NCBI RefSeq assembly: GCF_003026215.1
Contig: NZ_PYOC01000004.1
Location: forward strand, 248,001 to 312,000
Reading direction: 5' to 3'
DNA: 64,000 nucleotides
DNA from: Photobacterium indicum
GTDB taxonomy: Bacteria; Pseudomonadota; Gammaproteobacteria; Enterobacterales; Vibrionaceae
Each line of letters starts with the position of its first letter. Position 1 is the stretch's first letter. The translations under genes were made by a program, and so were the position numbers. The notes beneath the pieces were generated by a model. That model did not search any database and was not told where the DNA came from. It was given only the letters and a program-made list of their open reading frames with translations. Positions 20,300 to 28,711 of the stretch are shown one piece after another.

Positions 20300-20848
20300 T
20301 TAGTTCAGTGCTACAGAAAGGAGCACATCACCATCAAATGTGATGACTTTTAGCATGTTATCTTCAAACACACCGAAGCTTGCCTGATGATCGCCACGAG
20401 GCATGGTGACAGATCCGGGGTTAAACAATACAAGGTCCCCTTTGTGTTCAGCCACGGGGATATGTGTATGACCCGATACAATCACATCACCTACTTTTAA
20501 GCGTGGGTGCTTATCGGCATTATATAAGTGACCATGGGTCAAAAATAAACGTCGACCGTTAGGCAAAAGCACTAAGTTGTAGTCCGCTAACATAGGGAAA
20601 TCAAGCAGCATCTGATCGACTTCACTGTCGCAGTTACCACGCACGGCAACAATACAGTCACCAAACTGATTCAATAAATCAGCGACTTTAGTCGGCGCAT
20701 AACCCGCAGGAACAGTATTTCTTGGGCCAGGATTCAAGACATCGCCTAATAATATTAAGTGCTGAGCTCCGCTTTGCTCAAATGCAGCAATCGCTTTTTT
20801 CGCGCTGTCGTAGCAGCCATGTATATCGGAGGCAAAAAATAATTTCAT
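20300..20848 (-). CDS. yfcE: Metallo-phosphodiesterase YfcE
   Basis: A 182-residue calcineurin-like phosphoesterase. Metal-binding motifs in order: SDIHG (residues 7-11), GDVLNPGPRN, RGNCD, THGH and SGHTHIP, all intact for a two-metal site. E. coli YfcE hydrolyses phosphodiester model substrates in vitro; the physiological substrate is unknown. In E. coli it lies close to ackA-pta, and that linkage is kept here. It is the last gene on the minus strand after the DUF1538/P-II/CBS operon, 86 bp from the CBS gene, so it may be partly co-transcribed. Confidence 0.93.
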   Translation of the reverse strand: MKLFFASDIHGCYDSAKKAIAAFEQSGAQHLILLGDVLNPGPRNTVPAGYAPTKVADLLNQFGDCIVAVRGNCDSEVDQMLLDFPMLADYNLVLLPNGRRLFLTHGHLYNADKHPRLKVGDVIVSGHTHIPVAEHKGDLVLFNPGSVTMPRGDHQASFGVFEDNMLKVITFDGDVLLSVALN

Positions 20849-20934
20849 AAGGCAAAGTCACACGTTGTAAAACAGGAACAGTATATTACGCTTATCCGCT
20901 GCTTTTTTCTATTCAGCATCGTTTCAAAATACGT

Positions 20935-21366
20935 TCAATCATGCAACATGCCATTTAATACAATATTGTTATAACTCACCATGCCCAATACCTTGCCATC
21001 TTCAATAACTGGGGCACGGCTGATCCCAAAGCGTTCGAATAAACGCGCACAATAACGAACATCCATCGACGCATTTACTGATAATGCAGGCTTAGTCATA
21101 ATTTCATAGATATTAGTACGCTTCGGTGAACGATCTTGAGCCAACACTTGCTTGGCAATATCATTCATCAACACAATACCGTATTCATCATCGGCATTGC
21201 GCTTATTAACGATTAACGCTTTAACCTGGCGCTGCTTGGCAATAACGATAGCATCTGCAACCGTAGTAACGCCTTCAACCATCGCGTAAGCATCCATCAT
21301 TACATCGCGTACTCGAATAATACGCTGATCGCCAAACTCACGATGACTCAAATTATATTCATTCAT
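20935..21366 (-). CDS. Two-CBS-domain protein
   Basis: A 143-residue protein composed of a tandem CBS pair (about 13-70 and 82-140): VRDVMMDAYAMVEG...TVADAIVIA and IMTKPALSVNASMDVRYCARLFERFGISRAPVIEDGKVLGMVSY. CBS pairs bind adenosine nucleotides and act as energy or ionic sensors. Its start overlaps the stop of the P-II-like gene by 4 bp (ATGA type), so it is translationally coupled to that gene and to the two DUF1538 membrane proteins. It is likely to gate or report on the activity of the membrane proteins; this is inferred from context. Confidence 0.85.
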   Translation of the reverse strand: MNEYNLSHREFGDQRIIRVRDVMMDAYAMVEGVTTVADAIVIAKQRQVKALIVNKRNADDEYGIVLMNDIAKQVLAQDRSPKRTNIYEIMTKPALSVNASMDVRYCARLFERFGISRAPVIEDGKVLGMVSYNNIVLNGMLHD

Positions 21367-21713
21367 AACTTGTCCCCAACCACCTTGGTTAACTCTTCAA
21401 TTTGGTGAGCAACACCAACTGCATCTTCAATATTTAGCTGAAGTGCAATACCTTGCCCTTTCTCACTATCAAATTCGCCAACTTCTTCAATCGTTTCTAA
21501 AATCGATCGTGCCAAATGCTCTTCAACCACAAATAAGATAACGTCACGCTGTACCTCTAAAGTAAGACCGAAAAAGGTTTTCTTTTTATTCAACCCTTCT
21601 CCACGAGCATTATTAATAACAGTTGCTCCCGTTGCTCCCGCATCACGTGCTGCATCGAGTACAGAATCTGTTTTTGAATCTTCAACAAAAGCAATTAACA
21701 ATTTAAAACGCAT
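21363..21713 (-). CDS. P-II-like signalling protein
   Basis: A 116-residue protein with a ferredoxin-like P-II fold signature: MRFKLLIAFVEDSKTDSVLDAARDAGATGATVI, then a Gly/Lys-rich loop (RGEGLNKKKTFFG) in place of the T-loop and LEVQRDVILFVVEEHLARSILETI. The uridylylated Tyr51 context of GlnB/GlnK is absent, so it belongs to the broader P-II-like superfamily rather than to nitrogen regulation. It overlaps the DUF1538 gene upstream by 1 bp and the CBS gene downstream by 4 bp. Likely a small-molecule sensor subunit for the DUF1538 membrane pair. Confidence 0.82.
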   Translation of the reverse strand: MRFKLLIAFVEDSKTDSVLDAARDAGATGATVINNARGEGLNKKKTFFGLTLEVQRDVILFVVEEHLARSILETIEEVGEFDSEKGQGIALQLNIEDAVGVAHQIEELTKVVGDKL

Positions 21714-22495
21714 TATTCAGCTCTCCTTTCCAGCCAAACCGATAATTGGGCATACCCCATCACTGTGATCATCGGAAATAAACTGGCAAACGCGATTAAA
21801 CCAAAACCATCTAACATCGGGTTACGCCCCGGAACGGTAGAGGCTAACCCTAATCCTAATGCCGTCACGATCGGCACTGTTACCGTCGATGTTGTCACAC
21901 CACCAGAGTCATACGCTAACGGCACAATTGATTTAGGTGCAAAGTAAGTCTGTATCACCACAATGATATATCCCGCCATAATGTAATAATGCAAAGGGTC
22001 ACCCACCACAATTCGATAACTCCCCAAAGCAATGCCCATGGCAACACCTAATGCAACGGCAATACGTAATCCATTTACTTGAATTGTACCGCCCGAGACC
22101 TGACTCGCTTTGATCGCGACCGCAATCAAGGATGGCTCTGCCACTGTGGTACTAAACCCTATTGCGGCGGCAAAAATATATACCCAATGGTAATCTACCC
22201 AGTCAATAACCAAAGGAATGACTGCCCCTTCACCATACAAAAACTCAGGTGCAGTCAGTTGCTCAGCCATCGATTCACCCAGCGGAAATAACGCCAGCTC
22301 TAAGCCCATTAAGAACAACGATAAACCAACAATAACGTAAACAAACCCCAAAACGACACGGCGCCAATTTGCAACAGGACGACGTAAAACAACTAATTGG
22401 AAACCGAATATAATCACCACAATGGGCGCAACGTCGCGCACCGTCATCATTAAGGTGTCAGAAAATTGCACAAGTGTTGAAGCAAATTGACTCAT
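21713..22495 (-). CDS. DUF1538 membrane protein (second of a pair)
   Basis: A 260-residue inner-membrane protein with about six hydrophobic segments. The block [25 protein letters not shown] followed by [27 protein letters not shown] is shared nearly word for word with the neighbouring 244-residue paralogue. DUF1538 proteins encoded as pairs have been reported (UmpAB of Halomonas) to act as a two-subunit Na+(Li+,K+)/H+ antiporter; I cite this from memory as family knowledge. Second gene of a four-gene operon with P-II-like and CBS regulators. Transport role here is inferred. Confidence 0.85.
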   Translation of the reverse strand: MSQFASTLVQFSDTLMMTVRDVAPIVVIIFGFQLVVLRRPVANWRRVVLGFVYVIVGLSLFLMGLELALFPLGESMAEQLTAPEFLYGEGAVIPLVIDWVDYHWVYIFAAAIGFSTTVAEPSLIAVAIKASQVSGGTIQVNGLRIAVALGVAMGIALGSYRIVVGDPLHYYIMAGYIIVVIQTYFAPKSIVPLAYDSGGVTTSTVTVPIVTALGLGLASTVPGRNPMLDGFGLIAFASLFPMITVMGYAQLSVWLERRAE

Positions 22496-22513
22496 GTCTT
22501 TAGGTCATCCCCA

Positions 22514-23248
22514 TTAGCTCAACACCATGCCGTACCCCATAACAAAAATCATGGGCGTTAATGAAGCAAACGCAATTAAACCAAAGCCGTCAATCATCGG
22601 ATTTCGCCCTTTGATTGACGAGGCTAACCCCACCCCTAAGGCAGTGACTAAGGGCACTGTAATGGTTGATGTCGTTACGCCCCCAGAATCATAAGCAATG
22701 CCGATAATGCTCGGTGGAGCAAACCAGGTCATGATCATTACCAGTAAATAGCCCCCAACGATCATCCACTGAATTGGCCAACCTTTTAGTATACGAATAA
22801 CCCCTAGCATAATGGCTAGCCCAACAGAAAAAGCGACCGTCAATCGCAAGCCAGAGGCATAGTCTAATTGTGCTTCTTGATTGTTATCTATCATGCCTCC
22901 TTCAGCTGCGACTTCTGCGGCCTCTGTGGCAACTGCAGTTAATGCGGGTTCAGCAATGGTGGTACCAAAACCTAAACAAAAAGCGAAGACTAATAACCAA
23001 GCTAAGCTGCCTTTTTTAGCAAAAGCGTGCGCCATTGATTCACCAATGGGAAACAAGCCCATCTCTAAACCAAAAATAAAAAAGGTGAGCCCCATCACAA
23101 CAAAAATAAGCCCGAGTAATATCGGTCCCCATTGCGGTAACGGCTGTTGTAATACCACCAGTTGAAAAAAACTGATCACAAAAATAATCGGTAATAAATC
23201 ACGAAAACTAGAGAGCATTGCTTTCAATAAAGCCATGATAGATTTCAT
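22514..23248 (-). CDS. DUF1538 membrane protein (first of a pair)
   Basis: A 244-residue paralogue of the downstream gene, with the same [20 protein letters not shown] and [18 protein letters not shown] core, [12 protein letters not shown], and an additional Glu-rich insertion around residues 108-125 ([18 protein letters not shown]) that the partner lacks. About six membrane segments. AAGGAG ribosome-binding site precedes the ATG, and this is the promoter-proximal gene of the operon. Expected to pair with the second DUF1538 protein into a heteromeric cation/proton antiporter. Length and motifs are normal for the short form of the family. Confidence 0.85.
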   Translation of the reverse strand: MKSIMALLKAMLSSFRDLLPIIFVISFFQLVVLQQPLPQWGPILLGLIFVVMGLTFFIFGLEMGLFPIGESMAHAFAKKGSLAWLLVFAFCLGFGTTIAEPALTAVATEAAEVAAEGGMIDNNQEAQLDYASGLRLTVAFSVGLAIMLGVIRILKGWPIQWMIVGGYLLVMIMTWFAPPSIIGIAYDSGGVTTSTITVPLVTALGVGLASSIKGRNPMIDGFGLIAFASLTPMIFVMGYGMVLS

Positions 23249-23623
23249 GCATCTCCTTGTTGTGATATTAATTCACCTACTATATTTATGGCTCATTAAT
23301 ATTTAGACACAACTTTTATTGCGCGAGGCGAGAAGCCCACCACACTATTAAATATTCATAATAAAAAGACCTTGTAAAAGTAGTATTTTTTCTCATTCTG
23401 CTATTTCAAAGGCCTGTATAGCTAAACCACTTCAAGGTGTAGAATTCAAAGCGACCTCAGCGAGCATCTTGAGGGAATTTAAGGATATTTATTCCTGAGC
23501 AAACACACTTGGTTATACTTATACCGACTGACACTTAAAGACCTGTGTCCGGCAATAATTCTTTGATCGAATAGTTTAAAAGAGGCGTATTATCTGAACG
23601 GTAGCAGAAGGAGAAGCACAAAC
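23249..23623. other. Divergent region between the DUF1538 operon and yfcH
   Basis: About 375 bases containing the promoters of the two divergent units and one copy of a dispersed palindromic repeat (23424-23484, listed separately). No ORF is supportable. Confidence 0.4.
23424..23484. repeat. Dispersed palindromic repeat, copy 1
   Basis: Contains TTCAAGGTGTAGAATTC and CAGCGAGCATCTTGAGG. In reverse orientation the same blocks occur at 28622-28680 (TTCAAGGTGCAAAATTC ... GTCTTGAGG), and part of it at 31702-31729. Ends are partly self-complementary, as in REP/MITE-like intergenic repeats. Confidence 0.5.
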
Positions 23624-24541
23624 ATGAATATATTAGTAACAGGTGGAACCGGGTTTATAGGTAAAGCACTGCTGCCGCATTTCAATCATGATCATATAAC
23701 CGTACTAAGTCGCAACCCAGCAATGGCCTACCAACGATTAGGGCATCACATCAAAGTCATCTCATCTATCGAAGAGCTCAGTGACTTCAATGATATTGAT
23801 GTGGTCATTAATCTTGCGGGTGAGCCTATTGTTAATAAACGTTGGAGCGACAAACAAAAACAGATTATTTGTGAAAGCCGCTGGGCAATTACTGATGCAA
23901 TAGTAGATAAAATAAATGCGAGCAGTAATCCTCCTCATACATTTATCAGTGGTTCTGCGGTGGGTATTTATGGTAATCAAAAATCTAATCAATTTGATGA
24001 AAGCCTACAAATAAAAAACGAGGATAACGCAAGCTCCTCCCCTCTTGATTTCGCTCAAACCGTCTGTACAAAATGGGAAGATACAGCCTTACTCGCGCAA
24101 TCAGATAAAACACGGGTATGCTTATTACGTACTGGTATCGTGCTCGCTAAACATGGTGGAGCTCTTGCCAAAATGCTACCCGCTTATCAATTAGGGCTTG
24201 GTGGACCACTCGGAGACGGACAACAATATTTCCCTTGGATTCATTTACAAGACATGGTGAAAGGGATTTTATTTTTACTTAAAACGCCACAAGCACAAGG
24301 TGCATTTAACTTCACCGCTCCAACCCCCGTAACCAATAAAGAATTCAGTCAAACCTTGGCGAAGGTTTTACATCGCCCGCATATTTTAAGCACACCTGCT
24401 TGGTTACTTAAAATCGGATTAGGGGAATCTGCCTCATTGCTGCTCGATGGGCAACGTGCTTTACCAGCAAAATTGGAGTCACAGGGTTTTCATTTTTGTT
24501 ACCCCGAACTAGAACATGCCCTGACAAATACATTAACCTAA
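23624..24541 (+). CDS. yfcH: TIGR01777-family epimerase-like protein YfcH
   Basis: A 305-residue NAD(P)-binding Rossmann protein of the extended SDR type: N-terminal MNILVTGGTGFIGKAL dinucleotide motif, then VVINLAGEPI, SGSAVGIYG (catalytic Ser/Tyr region), VCLLRTGIVL and the C-terminal DUF1731-like segment. Close to E. coli YfcH and plant/bacterial SulA-like cell-division-associated epimerases; substrate unknown. Start has AAGGAG at ideal spacing. The gene is monocistronic here. In E. coli yfcH also lies in the yfc cluster downstream of pta, so synteny supports the name. Confidence 0.88.
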   Translation: MNILVTGGTGFIGKALLPHFNHDHITVLSRNPAMAYQRLGHHIKVISSIEELSDFNDIDVVINLAGEPIVNKRWSDKQKQIICESRWAITDAIVDKINASSNPPHTFISGSAVGIYGNQKSNQFDESLQIKNEDNASSSPLDFAQTVCTKWEDTALLAQSDKTRVCLLRTGIVLAKHGGALAKMLPAYQLGLGGPLGDGQQYFPWIHLQDMVKGILFLLKTPQAQGAFNFTAPTPVTNKEFSQTLAKVLHRPHILSTPAWLLKIGLGESASLLLDGQRALPAKLESQGFHFCYPELEHALTNTLT

Positions 24542-24615
24542 TAGTGAAAGAGATATCCGCAAGTTACCTTTGGGGTATAAACATCCGTGAACACACGGAT
24601 GTTTATTGAGATTAA

Positions 24616-27081
24616 TTAAGACTTCAATGGCTGTAATAACTGCTTCAGCATGGTGCTAATAATAAACAGAACCAAACCAATCGCAGCGGTAGGCAACATT
24701 ATCCATAACATAGGGTGCCATTGTGGAGGCATTTCAAATCCCCACTTTACCAGCGCAGCAACAATGGCTTCTGCACCGACAACAGCCATAAAGCCAGCAA
24801 TCAATGCCATCAAGCCATACTCACCCCATACCGTCGCTGAAATACGTTTTCTACTCGCGCCTAATGTTCGATACAGTTTAATTTCTTGTTGGCGCTGAGC
24901 CATACTCAGGCGTAGCAGCGTCATCACCAGCAATAATCCACTGATCACTCCTAGCGCCGCTAACACGGATAATGATAATGACACTTGTTGGAGCATCAGT
25001 TGGATACGCGATGCCATGGTGCGTAAATCCATCAAACTCACGGTTGGGTAATCCCGCCCTAGCTGGTTTACCACATCATTTTGGTTTGACTCGATCCTAA
25101 AACTTACAAGCCAGGTGGCAGGTAAGTCAGCCATTACATCAGGGGTAAAAATAAAATAAAAATTAGGCCGCATATTTCGCCATTCAACATGACGAATACT
25201 ATTCACCGTGGCTGAGAATGGCTGACTATTCACATTAAAACCCAGTTCATCACCTACCGATAGTCCTAACCGTTCAGCAATACCAGACTCAATTGACACC
25301 CCTTTTATTGCTAATCTAGGTTCTGGCCAATTACCATCTAGCACATCATTATGAATAGGCAAGGTTTCACGCCATGTGAAATTTAACTCACGACGTAATG
25401 CTTCATCACGCTGCTCGGGATCATCAGCTTGCGTCAATAAATCGATCCCATTCACCGCAACTATTCGGCCACGAATAACCGGATAGGCTTCAGAATGAGG
25501 AATATTCTCTTGATCAAGTTTCGCTAAATACTCTTGCTGTTGTTCAGCACTGATATTAATCGCAAATACGTTAGGTGTATCAATGGGCAATGTTTGCTGC
25601 CAATCGGCTAATAAATCGGATCGCAGTAACCAAATAACAGCCAATAACATTAATGAGCTTGTGAGTGCCGCCAATTGAGCCCCTGTTGTTAATGGGCTGC
25701 GGCTTATGCGGCTCAACGCTAGTGTCATGGCTGGTCCCCACCTTCTTTTGCGCAGTAATGATAAAATCACCAAGCCCAAAGAAGCGAGTAGCACCAATAC
25801 GACCACAATACCCACCAAGGTCATCCACATTAATTTATTATCACCGAACCAGATCAATGCTGCGGCAACGGGCAATAACAATAAGGCGTTGGCTTTATTA
25901 TTCTTAGGCCTATCAGTTTGCTGCTGAATTACCGAAATAGCTGGCGCATCAAGCAGACGGATTAAAGGGATACCAATCCCTGGAACCGCCACCAGCAAAG
26001 CAACGAAAATACTGATGAACCACGGAGACATCCCCATAGCTGGCAATGGATCCGGTAGAATATCCGCCAGGGGCAAGCGCAGCAATACTTCCAGCCCCCA
26101 GCCAATCGATAGCCCTGCGACGGCAGAAAGCCCGAATAACATCGCTAGCTGACCAGATAACCAACGCCATAGCCATCGCTTGCTCGCCCCCAGACTTTTC
26201 ATCATGGCAACGGTTTCAACACGGGTTGAGGTATAGTGCTGGCACGTCAGTACCAAGGTCGCTGTCGCCATCAAAATGACTAGAATTAAGGTCAAAGATA
26301 AATATTGTCTGGCGCGATCAATAAACTCACCGGTACGGCCTTGTGAGGTTTCACTCAGCCAGCGTTGACCTGGTTCTAACGATGAAAAATCTTGAATCGC
26401 GGCAAGCTTATCGTCACTGCCCATAAGGTACAGGCGATACTGTACACGCCCACCAGGTTGAACCGCACCTGTCGCAGCAACATCATTTTCATGAATGAGC
26501 ACCGCGGGCATCTGACTGAAAGGGTTAAACGACAGCTCAGGCTCTTGCGCTATTTTACCTGACACCCTTAATTCAGCATCACCAATCGCAACAGTATCCC
26601 CTTGTTTAACATCCAGAAGTGAAAATAAACGTTCCGATAACCACAACTCTCCCGGATTAACTTTGCTTTGTGAACGTTGCAGATCTTGTAACGCCAATTG
26701 CCCGCGTAATGGGAAATCACTCGCGACTGCTTTTACGCTGATCAGCTGCATTTGCTGTTCGCTAAATGCCATGGTGCCAAAACGTGTTTGCTCTGAAAAC
26801 GTCAAACCAAGCGCTTCGGCTTTGCTTAGTAATGTCGGTTCGATCGGGTTATTAGAGACCAGCACTAAATCAGCGGCGAGCACTGATCGCCCTTGATCTG
26901 TCATGATCCTCTCAACTCGACTGACTAATGCTGCCAATGCAAACACACAAGCAATAATCAAAGTGAGTGCAACAGCCACCGGCCAAAGCTGACCTTGCCA
27001 CAACTCTCGCCAGCTCCACTTAAGCAACAGTTTGGGCTGCTGCCGATTTTGTACTCTTTGTGAGTCAGTCATGTCTGTCAT
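24616..27081 (-). CDS. ybbP: ABC transporter permease YbbP (FtsX-type)
   Basis: An 821-residue inner-membrane protein of the MacB/FtsX type with a duplicated layout: TM1 near residue 35, a large periplasmic region, a first three-helix FtsX domain (about 265-400), further helices around 405-445, a second periplasmic region and a final FtsX domain (about 715-815; LGASRKRISATVWGEYGLMALI). E. coli YbbAP is a mechanotransmission-type complex, proposed to extract lipids or hydrophobic molecules at the envelope and to work with TesA. The start overlaps the stop of ybbA by 4 bp. Confidence 0.92.
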   Translation of the reverse strand: MTDMTDSQRVQNRQQPKLLLKWSWRELWQGQLWPVAVALTLIIACVFALAALVSRVERIMTDQGRSVLAADLVLVSNNPIEPTLLSKAEALGLTFSEQTRFGTMAFSEQQMQLISVKAVASDFPLRGQLALQDLQRSQSKVNPGELWLSERLFSLLDVKQGDTVAIGDAELRVSGKIAQEPELSFNPFSQMPAVLIHENDVAATGAVQPGGRVQYRLYLMGSDDKLAAIQDFSSLEPGQRWLSETSQGRTGEFIDRARQYLSLTLILVILMATATLVLTCQHYTSTRVETVAMMKSLGASKRWLWRWLSGQLAMLFGLSAVAGLSIGWGLEVLLRLPLADILPDPLPAMGMSPWFISIFVALLVAVPGIGIPLIRLLDAPAISVIQQQTDRPKNNKANALLLLPVAAALIWFGDNKLMWMTLVGIVVVLVLLASLGLVILSLLRKRRWGPAMTLALSRISRSPLTTGAQLAALTSSLMLLAVIWLLRSDLLADWQQTLPIDTPNVFAINISAEQQQEYLAKLDQENIPHSEAYPVIRGRIVAVNGIDLLTQADDPEQRDEALRRELNFTWRETLPIHNDVLDGNWPEPRLAIKGVSIESGIAERLGLSVGDELGFNVNSQPFSATVNSIRHVEWRNMRPNFYFIFTPDVMADLPATWLVSFRIESNQNDVVNQLGRDYPTVSLMDLRTMASRIQLMLQQVSLSLSVLAALGVISGLLLVMTLLRLSMAQRQQEIKLYRTLGASRKRISATVWGEYGLMALIAGFMAVVGAEAIVAALVKWGFEMPPQWHPMLWIMLPTAAIGLVLFIISTMLKQLLQPLKS

Positions 27082-27752
27082 GCCGCCTCCACCTTTCCAC
27101 CTTGGATTCGTAAGGTACGATCACAGCGTTCTGCAAGCACAGAATCATGAGTCACTAACACCAATGTTGTACCGTGATCTCGGTTTAATGCAAAAAGTAA
27201 ATCAATGATATTCGCCGCTGTCTGCTCATCAAGATTACCGGTTGGTTCATCGGCAAACAACACCTGAGGGCGTGTCATGAATGCACGCGCAAGTGCTACC
27301 CTTTGTTGCTCTCCACCCGACAGTTGTGAAGGTAAATGGGTCTCTCTACCCGCTAAACCGACCAATTTTAATAAGCCTGATGCTCGAGCCTCATCACCCA
27401 CATCGCCTTTAATAATGGCGGGTAACATGACATTTTCAACCGCATTTAAGGATGGAATTAATAAGAAACTTTGAAAGACAAACCCTATAGCCTCACTACG
27501 TAAAGCCGCACGCGCTTCATCATCTAATTGCGACAGAGACTGCCCCAATAATTCAATATCTCCCGAACTCGGAATATCCAACCCTGCTAACAATGTCATT
27601 AAGGTGGACTTACCTGCGCCAGAGACGCCAACAAGTGCTATTGTTTCTCCTTGCTCGACCTCGAGGGAAACATCCTGCAAAATGGTGAGTGAAGACGATG
27701 CCGTCGTCACTTTTTTAGACACAGATACAGCCTTAATCACGGATGTTGACAT
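27078..27752 (-). CDS. ybbA: ABC transporter ATP-binding protein YbbA
   Basis: A 224-residue LolD/MacB-type ATPase: Walker A GVSGAGKST, Q-loop FVFQSFLLIPSLNAVENVMLP, signature LSGGEQQRVALARA, Walker B VLFADEPTGNLD and H-loop LVTHD, all intact. It powers YbbP. Its ATG (27750-27752 on the minus strand) overlaps the first ATG of the divergent tesA gene, so each promoter must lie inside the other gene. The following ybbP start overlaps its stop by 4 bp. Confidence 0.94.
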   Translation of the reverse strand: MSTSVIKAVSVSKKVTTASSSLTILQDVSLEVEQGETIALVGVSGAGKSTLMTLLAGLDIPSSGDIELLGQSLSQLDDEARAALRSEAIGFVFQSFLLIPSLNAVENVMLPAIIKGDVGDEARASGLLKLVGLAGRETHLPSQLSGGEQQRVALARAFMTRPQVLFADEPTGNLDEQTAANIIDLLFALNRDHGTTLVLVTHDSVLAERCDRTLRIQGGKVEAA

Positions 27753-28350
27753 GATGCGAATCCTTTCAGTTTTATTGATCTATTTATGCTCGCTAAATGC
27801 GTGGGGCAACACGTTACTGGTTGTCGGTGATAGCTTGAGCGCGGGCTATCAAATGCGGGCAGAGCAAAGCTGGCCGGTGTTACTGCAACCCGCATTAAAG
27901 CAACAAGGTCACGAAATCACCGTTGTAAATGCCAGCATTTCAGGTGATACAACAGGAAACGGCTTGGCTCGATTGCCTACATTATTACAACAACATAAAC
28001 CAGCTTACGTCATAATTGAACTCGGGGCGAATGATGGCTTACGTGGTTTTCCACAAGGCACTATACGTAACAACCTCAGCCAAATGATCACTGAAATTCA
28101 AAATGCTGATGCCAAGCCAATGCTCGTGCAGATAAAAGTGCCGCCAAATTACGGCAAACGCTACAGTGATATGTTCAGTTCTATTTACCCTCAACTCAGT
28201 AAAGAGTTAGCCACACCACTGTTACCTTTCTTTTTAGAGCCGATCATTTTAAAACAAGAATGGATGATGAATGACGGTTTGCACCCTAAATCTGATGCTC
28301 AGCCATGGATTGCCGAATATATGGCAGAGAATATCGCGCCTTATTTATAA
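27751..28350 (+). CDS. tesA: Multifunctional acyl-CoA thioesterase I / lysophospholipase L1
   Basis: About 199 residues. Signal peptide (MMRILSVLLIYLCSLNAWG) then the SGNH-hydrolase blocks: block I GDSLSAGYQM with catalytic Ser, block II Gly in NASISGDTTG, block III GANDGLRG with Asn, and block V DGLHP with the catalytic Asp and His. A periplasmic thioesterase, protease I and lysophospholipase in E. coli. Two adjacent ATGs (27751, 27754) follow GGATG. Head-to-head with ybbA as in E. coli. Downstream, where ybbO would normally follow, only a decayed ybbO fragment remains. Confidence 0.94.
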   Translation: MMRILSVLLIYLCSLNAWGNTLLVVGDSLSAGYQMRAEQSWPVLLQPALKQQGHEITVVNASISGDTTGNGLARLPTLLQQHKPAYVIIELGANDGLRGFPQGTIRNNLSQMITEIQNADAKPMLVQIKVPPNYGKRYSDMFSSIYPQLSKELATPLLPFFLEPIILKQEWMMNDGLHPKSDAQPWIAEYMAENIAPYL

Positions 28351-28385
28351 CTCCCAGCTACAGCGAACCTTTAAGAGAGATAACA

Positions 28386-28577
28386 ATGAGCATTGGCATT
28401 GGCATTGGCAACCACTGTGCAATCGCACTTCATCGAGCGGGTTACCAAGTTATTGCCACCCAAAAGATGTTGCTGCTTTACAAGCGTAAGGGCTACATTG
28501 CGTACAGCTTTATCTCACCTCTAGCGAGTCAATTCAACAGGGATTAAAAGAAACGTTAGACATTACCGGCGGGACAT
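28386..28577 (+). pseudogene. Truncated and frameshifted ybbO (SDR) remnant
   Basis: Translating in two frames gives GIGNHCAIALHRAGYQVIAT, then PKDVAALQA, a stop codon, and CVQLYLTSSESIQQGLKETL followed by DITGGTL. These align block by block with residues about 13-77 of the intact YbbO encoded at 31753-32580 (GIGRYCAEQLHEAGYQVIAS, PEDVAVLKA, CVQLDVTDSASIHSALKETL, QLTGGKL). One frameshift near 28460 and one TAA at about 28486 disrupt it, and homology stops at 28577, exactly where a long palindrome begins. Position and orientation directly after tesA match the E. coli tesA-ybbO order, so this is probably the original ybbO, now dead. The divergence from the intact copy argues against a very recent duplication. 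Confidence 0.8.
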
Positions 28578-28618
28578 TAGGAGATTGTTCACGCATGCAT
28601 TACGTGAACAATCTCCTA
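28578..28618. repeat. Perfect 16-bp inverted repeat at the ybbO break point
   Basis: TAGGAGATTGTTCACG and CGTGAACAATCTCCTA are exact reverse complements with a 9-nt loop. No T-run follows, so it is not a classical terminator, though it could block read-through from tesA. It begins where the ybbO homology ends. Confidence 0.85.
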
Positions 28619-28621
28619 TAC

Positions 28622-28680
28622 ACCAAGTTACCTCAAGACACTCGTTTCAGCGAGAATTTTGCACCTTGAAATAATTTGGT
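28622..28680. repeat. Dispersed palindromic repeat, copy 2
   Basis: Starts ACCAAGTTACCTCAAG and ends CACCTTGAAATAATTTGGT, with near-complementary ends (ACCAAGTTA / TAATTTGGT). Shares blocks with 23424-23484 (inverted) and 31702-31729 (direct). Confidence 0.55.
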
Positions 28681-28711
28681 TTATGGCATAAATATTAAGG
28701 CTAAACCGTGA

